Below are positions 5,292-6,818 of a stretch of 6,818 nt of DNA, piece by piece. The translations under genes were made by a program, and so were the position numbers. This stretch comes from Desulfuromonadales bacterium (lineage in GTDB: Bacteria > Desulfobacterota > Desulfuromonadia > Desulfuromonadales > UBA2294). The notes under the pieces are model-generated. The model worked only from the letters and a program-made list of their open reading frames with translations, did no database searches and was not told the origin of the DNA. The stretch spans positions 1 to 6,818 of the forward strand of contig JACUTX010000144.1 of NCBI GenBank assembly GCA_014859615.1, in the 5' to 3' direction. Within the stretch, counting starts at the first letter, position 1. The number at the start of each line of letters is the position of its first letter.

Positions 5292-6524
5292 ATGTCCGGA
5301 CAATCGATTCGCCTCGCGCTTGATCTCGGCACAACCTCTCTGGCTGGCGCGCTCCTTTCAGCTGATGGCGAACGACTCGCCGAAGGGCAGTTGCCGAATT
5401 CACAAAAACAGTATGGCAGTGATGTGATCCGTCGCCTCGAAGCCGCCCGGAGCGGGGACGCAAAAGAGCTTCAGGCTCTGCTTGTCGCCGATATTGATCG
5501 ACTGGCGAATAATCTCTGCCGGCAGGCTTGCGTTGCGCGTTCTGCCATCGCGGCTGCGGCTGCGGCTGCGAACCCGGCAATCACCACCTTGCTGCGCAAT
5601 CTCTCTCCCGATCCGATCCTCTTCCCCCCCTACCGCCCTGCAGATTCTTCGGCTGTCGATTTTGACCTGCAGAAGGTCGGGCTAAACGGGCTCCCCCCCT
5701 TGTTTCTCTTCCCGCTGGTGAACGGCTTTGTCGGGGGCGATCTGATTGCCTTTCTCTTCAGTCAGCCGCCGCCAAAAGCGCCGACTCTTTACATCGATGT
5801 CGGGACGAATGCAGAAATGGCTCTGTACGACGGCAGCCGTTGGCAGGTGACGTCGGTCGCTGCCGGTCCGGCGTTTGAAGGGGAAGGGATGACCTCAGGC
5901 ATGTCGTATGGTGCGGGGGCCATTGCTGGCGTCCGGGCGGTCGATCACCGGTTTGTTTTCGATGTCGCCGGCGGGGGAACGCCGGTCGGTCTCTGCGGCA
6001 GTGGTCTGGCCGAGGCGATCGCCGTCGCACTGGCTGAAGGGGTGATCGATCGTCACGGAACGATCGTCGATCCTGATATGGTTCCGACCGGTTTCTCTCG
6101 CTACCTGAAGCCGGACAAAGACGGCATTTCACTTCAACTCTACCGGGACGCGAGGCAGCAGATCATTGTCACCCAACAGGATGTGCGCAATTTTCAGCTC
6201 GCCAAGGCGGCGGTCAAGGCCGGGGTGGAATGTCTGCTCTATCGGGCGAAGCTCGACTATGGTGCCGTCGAAGAGGTCGTTTTGACCGGTGCCTTCGGCT
6301 TTTCGCTCGCTTCCGAGGTGCTGAAAAGGGTTGATATGATTCCTTCAAACATGGTAGATAAGGTCCGGTTTGAGCCGGGTGGCGCACTCTCTGGCGTCTG
6401 CCGTTTTTTGTTGGAGAAAGGCGGGCGGAAGCAGCTTGAGACGCTGACTTCCAGGCTCAAACCTTACCCTCTCTCCGGCACACCGGCTTTCGAAAAAGCC
6501 TTTATCGGGGCTATCGATTTTTGA
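5292..6524 (+). CDS. RACE/DUF4445-type ASKHA ATPase lacking the ferredoxin domain
   Basis: This 410-residue protein belongs to the reductive activator of corrinoid enzymes family (RACo, RamA and relatives), which use ATP hydrolysis to drive electrons into inactive Co(II) corrinoid proteins. The ASKHA nucleotide-binding motifs run in order: LALDLGTTSLAGALL (8-22), NSQKQYGSDVIRRLEAA (36-52), ANPAITTLLRNLSPDP (93-108), LYIDVGTNAEMALYDG (166-181), VAAGPAFEGEGMTSGM (189-204), GLCGSGLAEAIAVALAEGVI (233-252), VTQQDVRNFQLAKAAVKAG (293-311) and LTGAFG (331-336). The protein opens almost at once with the first phosphate motif, so the N-terminal 2Fe-2S ferredoxin and linker domains of typical members (about 600 residues) are absent, and there is no cysteine cluster elsewhere. 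The ATG at 5292 has GGGAA five bases upstream. No in-frame extension seems possible, since alr ends 24 bases before. It probably shares the alr transcript. The partner corrinoid protein is unknown. Confidence 0.85.
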   Translation: MSGQSIRLALDLGTTSLAGALLSADGERLAEGQLPNSQKQYGSDVIRRLEAARSGDAKELQALLVADIDRLANNLCRQACVARSAIAAAAAAANPAITTLLRNLSPDPILFPPYRPADSSAVDFDLQKVGLNGLPPLFLFPLVNGFVGGDLIAFLFSQPPPKAPTLYIDVGTNAEMALYDGSRWQVTSVAAGPAFEGEGMTSGMSYGAGAIAGVRAVDHRFVFDVAGGGTPVGLCGSGLAEAIAVALAEGVIDRHGTIVDPDMVPTGFSRYLKPDKDGISLQLYRDARQQIIVTQQDVRNFQLAKAAVKAGVECLLYRAKLDYGAVEEVVLTGAFGFSLASEVLKRVDMIPSNMVDKVRFEPGGALSGVCRFLLEKGGRKQLETLTSRLKPYPLSGTPAFEKAFIGAIDF

Positions 6525-6553
6525 ACGAAGTTGACGCAAGTGGCTTCTGTTTT

Positions 6554-6571
6554 AAAAACTCTTGTTTTTTT
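6554..6571 (+). terminator. Weak candidate terminator after the alr-ATPase operon
   Basis: AAAAAC (6554-6559) pairs with GTTTTT (6564-6569) around a TCTT loop and two further T residues follow. The stem has a single G-C pair, so it is a poor intrinsic terminator. It is listed because it is the only hairpin with a T-run within 50 bases of the stop codon. Confidence 0.22.
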
Positions 6572-6730
6572 GTAACTGCTCAGCACTCTATTCCGGCATA
6601 AGGTCCACAGCTGTTGCCTGAGTCAAGCGTTGTCACTTAACTTCCTTTTTGTCAACAGTAGTAGCCCACATGCTATGCAGTTTGAGCCGGGTGCTGAAAA
6701 ATTGTAATGATTCAATACCTGCCAAAAGAG

Positions 6731-6807
6731 TGTCATTCCAGAGGGGGTAATCAAAGAATTCAGCTTTTGAAGCCATGGATCCCCGATAGAATCATTCGAG
6801 GATGACA
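6731..6807. repeat. Nested inverted repeat, possible dispersed palindromic element
   Basis: TGTCATTCC (6731-6739) opposes GGATGACA (6800-6807) at the outer ends. Inside are GGGG (6744-6747) with CCCC (6781-6784) and TCAAA (6751-6755) with TTTGA (6766-6770). The right part also has a local hairpin, CCCCGA (6781-6786) with TCGAGG (6796-6801), one mismatch. Elements bounded by TGTCATTCC and GGAATGACA, with a TGGATTCCCGA-like right half, recur between genes in many bacterial genomes, and this looks like a diverged copy. Whether it is repeated in this genome cannot be seen from one copy. Confidence 0.45.
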
Positions 6808-6818
6808 AGATTTCTAAT

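Larger units (their letters stand above)
6525..6818. other. Downstream region without a recognisable gene
   Basis: These 294 bases are AT-richer than the preceding genes. The open frames on either strand are short, lack ribosome binding sites and resemble no family I know; one minus-strand frame of 61 codons (6808-6623) runs through the inverted repeat and is not credible. The region holds a weak A/T hairpin near its start and the nested inverted repeat at 6731-6807. Confidence 0.55.

Noticed and set aside
6623..6808. Minus-strand 61-codon frame in the downstream region
   Set aside because: It has no ribosome binding site, starts within the nested inverted repeat and matches no family known to me.
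1..6818. CRISPR array, tRNA, rRNA or insertion sequence
   Set aside because: No regularly spaced direct repeats, no cloverleaf with a CCA-type end, no rRNA-like segment and no transposase or terminal inverted repeats were seen on either strand.

Overview
The window is a compact stretch of bacterial chromosome. The combination of genes points to an anaerobic Gram-negative of the Desulfuromonadales/Geobacter type: a short-form ThiC beside a fused ThiE-ThiD, a CooT-like nickel protein, and a RACE-type corrinoid-activator ATPase next to alanine racemase. That placement is inferred from gene content and protein style; no marker gene is present.

Layout. Positions 1-105 hold a probable terminator hairpin of an upstream gene. 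A two-gene toxin-antitoxin module follows (Phd/YefM antitoxin 163-414, RelE-type toxin 418-720) under a near-consensus sigma70 promoter, with a symmetric GTAC-based operator over its -10 box and ribosome binding site. This module is visibly more AT-rich than the rest, which suggests separate acquisition. A perfect 24-base palindrome (780-803) with a T-run ends it and probably also ends the convergent thiamin operon.

On the minus strand, transcription runs from a small CooT-like gene (3965-3780), through a TPP riboswitch (3736-3650) and its intrinsic terminator (3630-3603), into thiED (3587-2178) and thiC (2131-830). ThiC makes HMP-P from aminoimidazole ribotide, the ThiD half phosphorylates it to HMP-PP, and the ThiE half joins it to thiazole phosphate to give thiamin phosphate. 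The thiazole-forming genes and the final kinase (thiG/H/S/F, thiL) are not in the window.

On the plus strand, diverging from the CooT-like gene, are alr (4134-5267, GTG start) and, 24 bases downstream, a 410-residue ASKHA ATPase of the RACE/DUF4445 family that lacks the usual N-terminal 2Fe-2S ferredoxin domain. The last 294 bases show no convincing gene but contain a nested inverted repeat (6731-6807) resembling a dispersed palindromic element.

Most of this is known housekeeping biology. The points most worth checking are the ferredoxin-less RACE ATPase, its closeness to a CooT-like gene, the possible use of riboswitch helix P3 as antiterminator, and the operator geometry of the toxin-antitoxin module. 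I see no clear evidence of a wholly new system.
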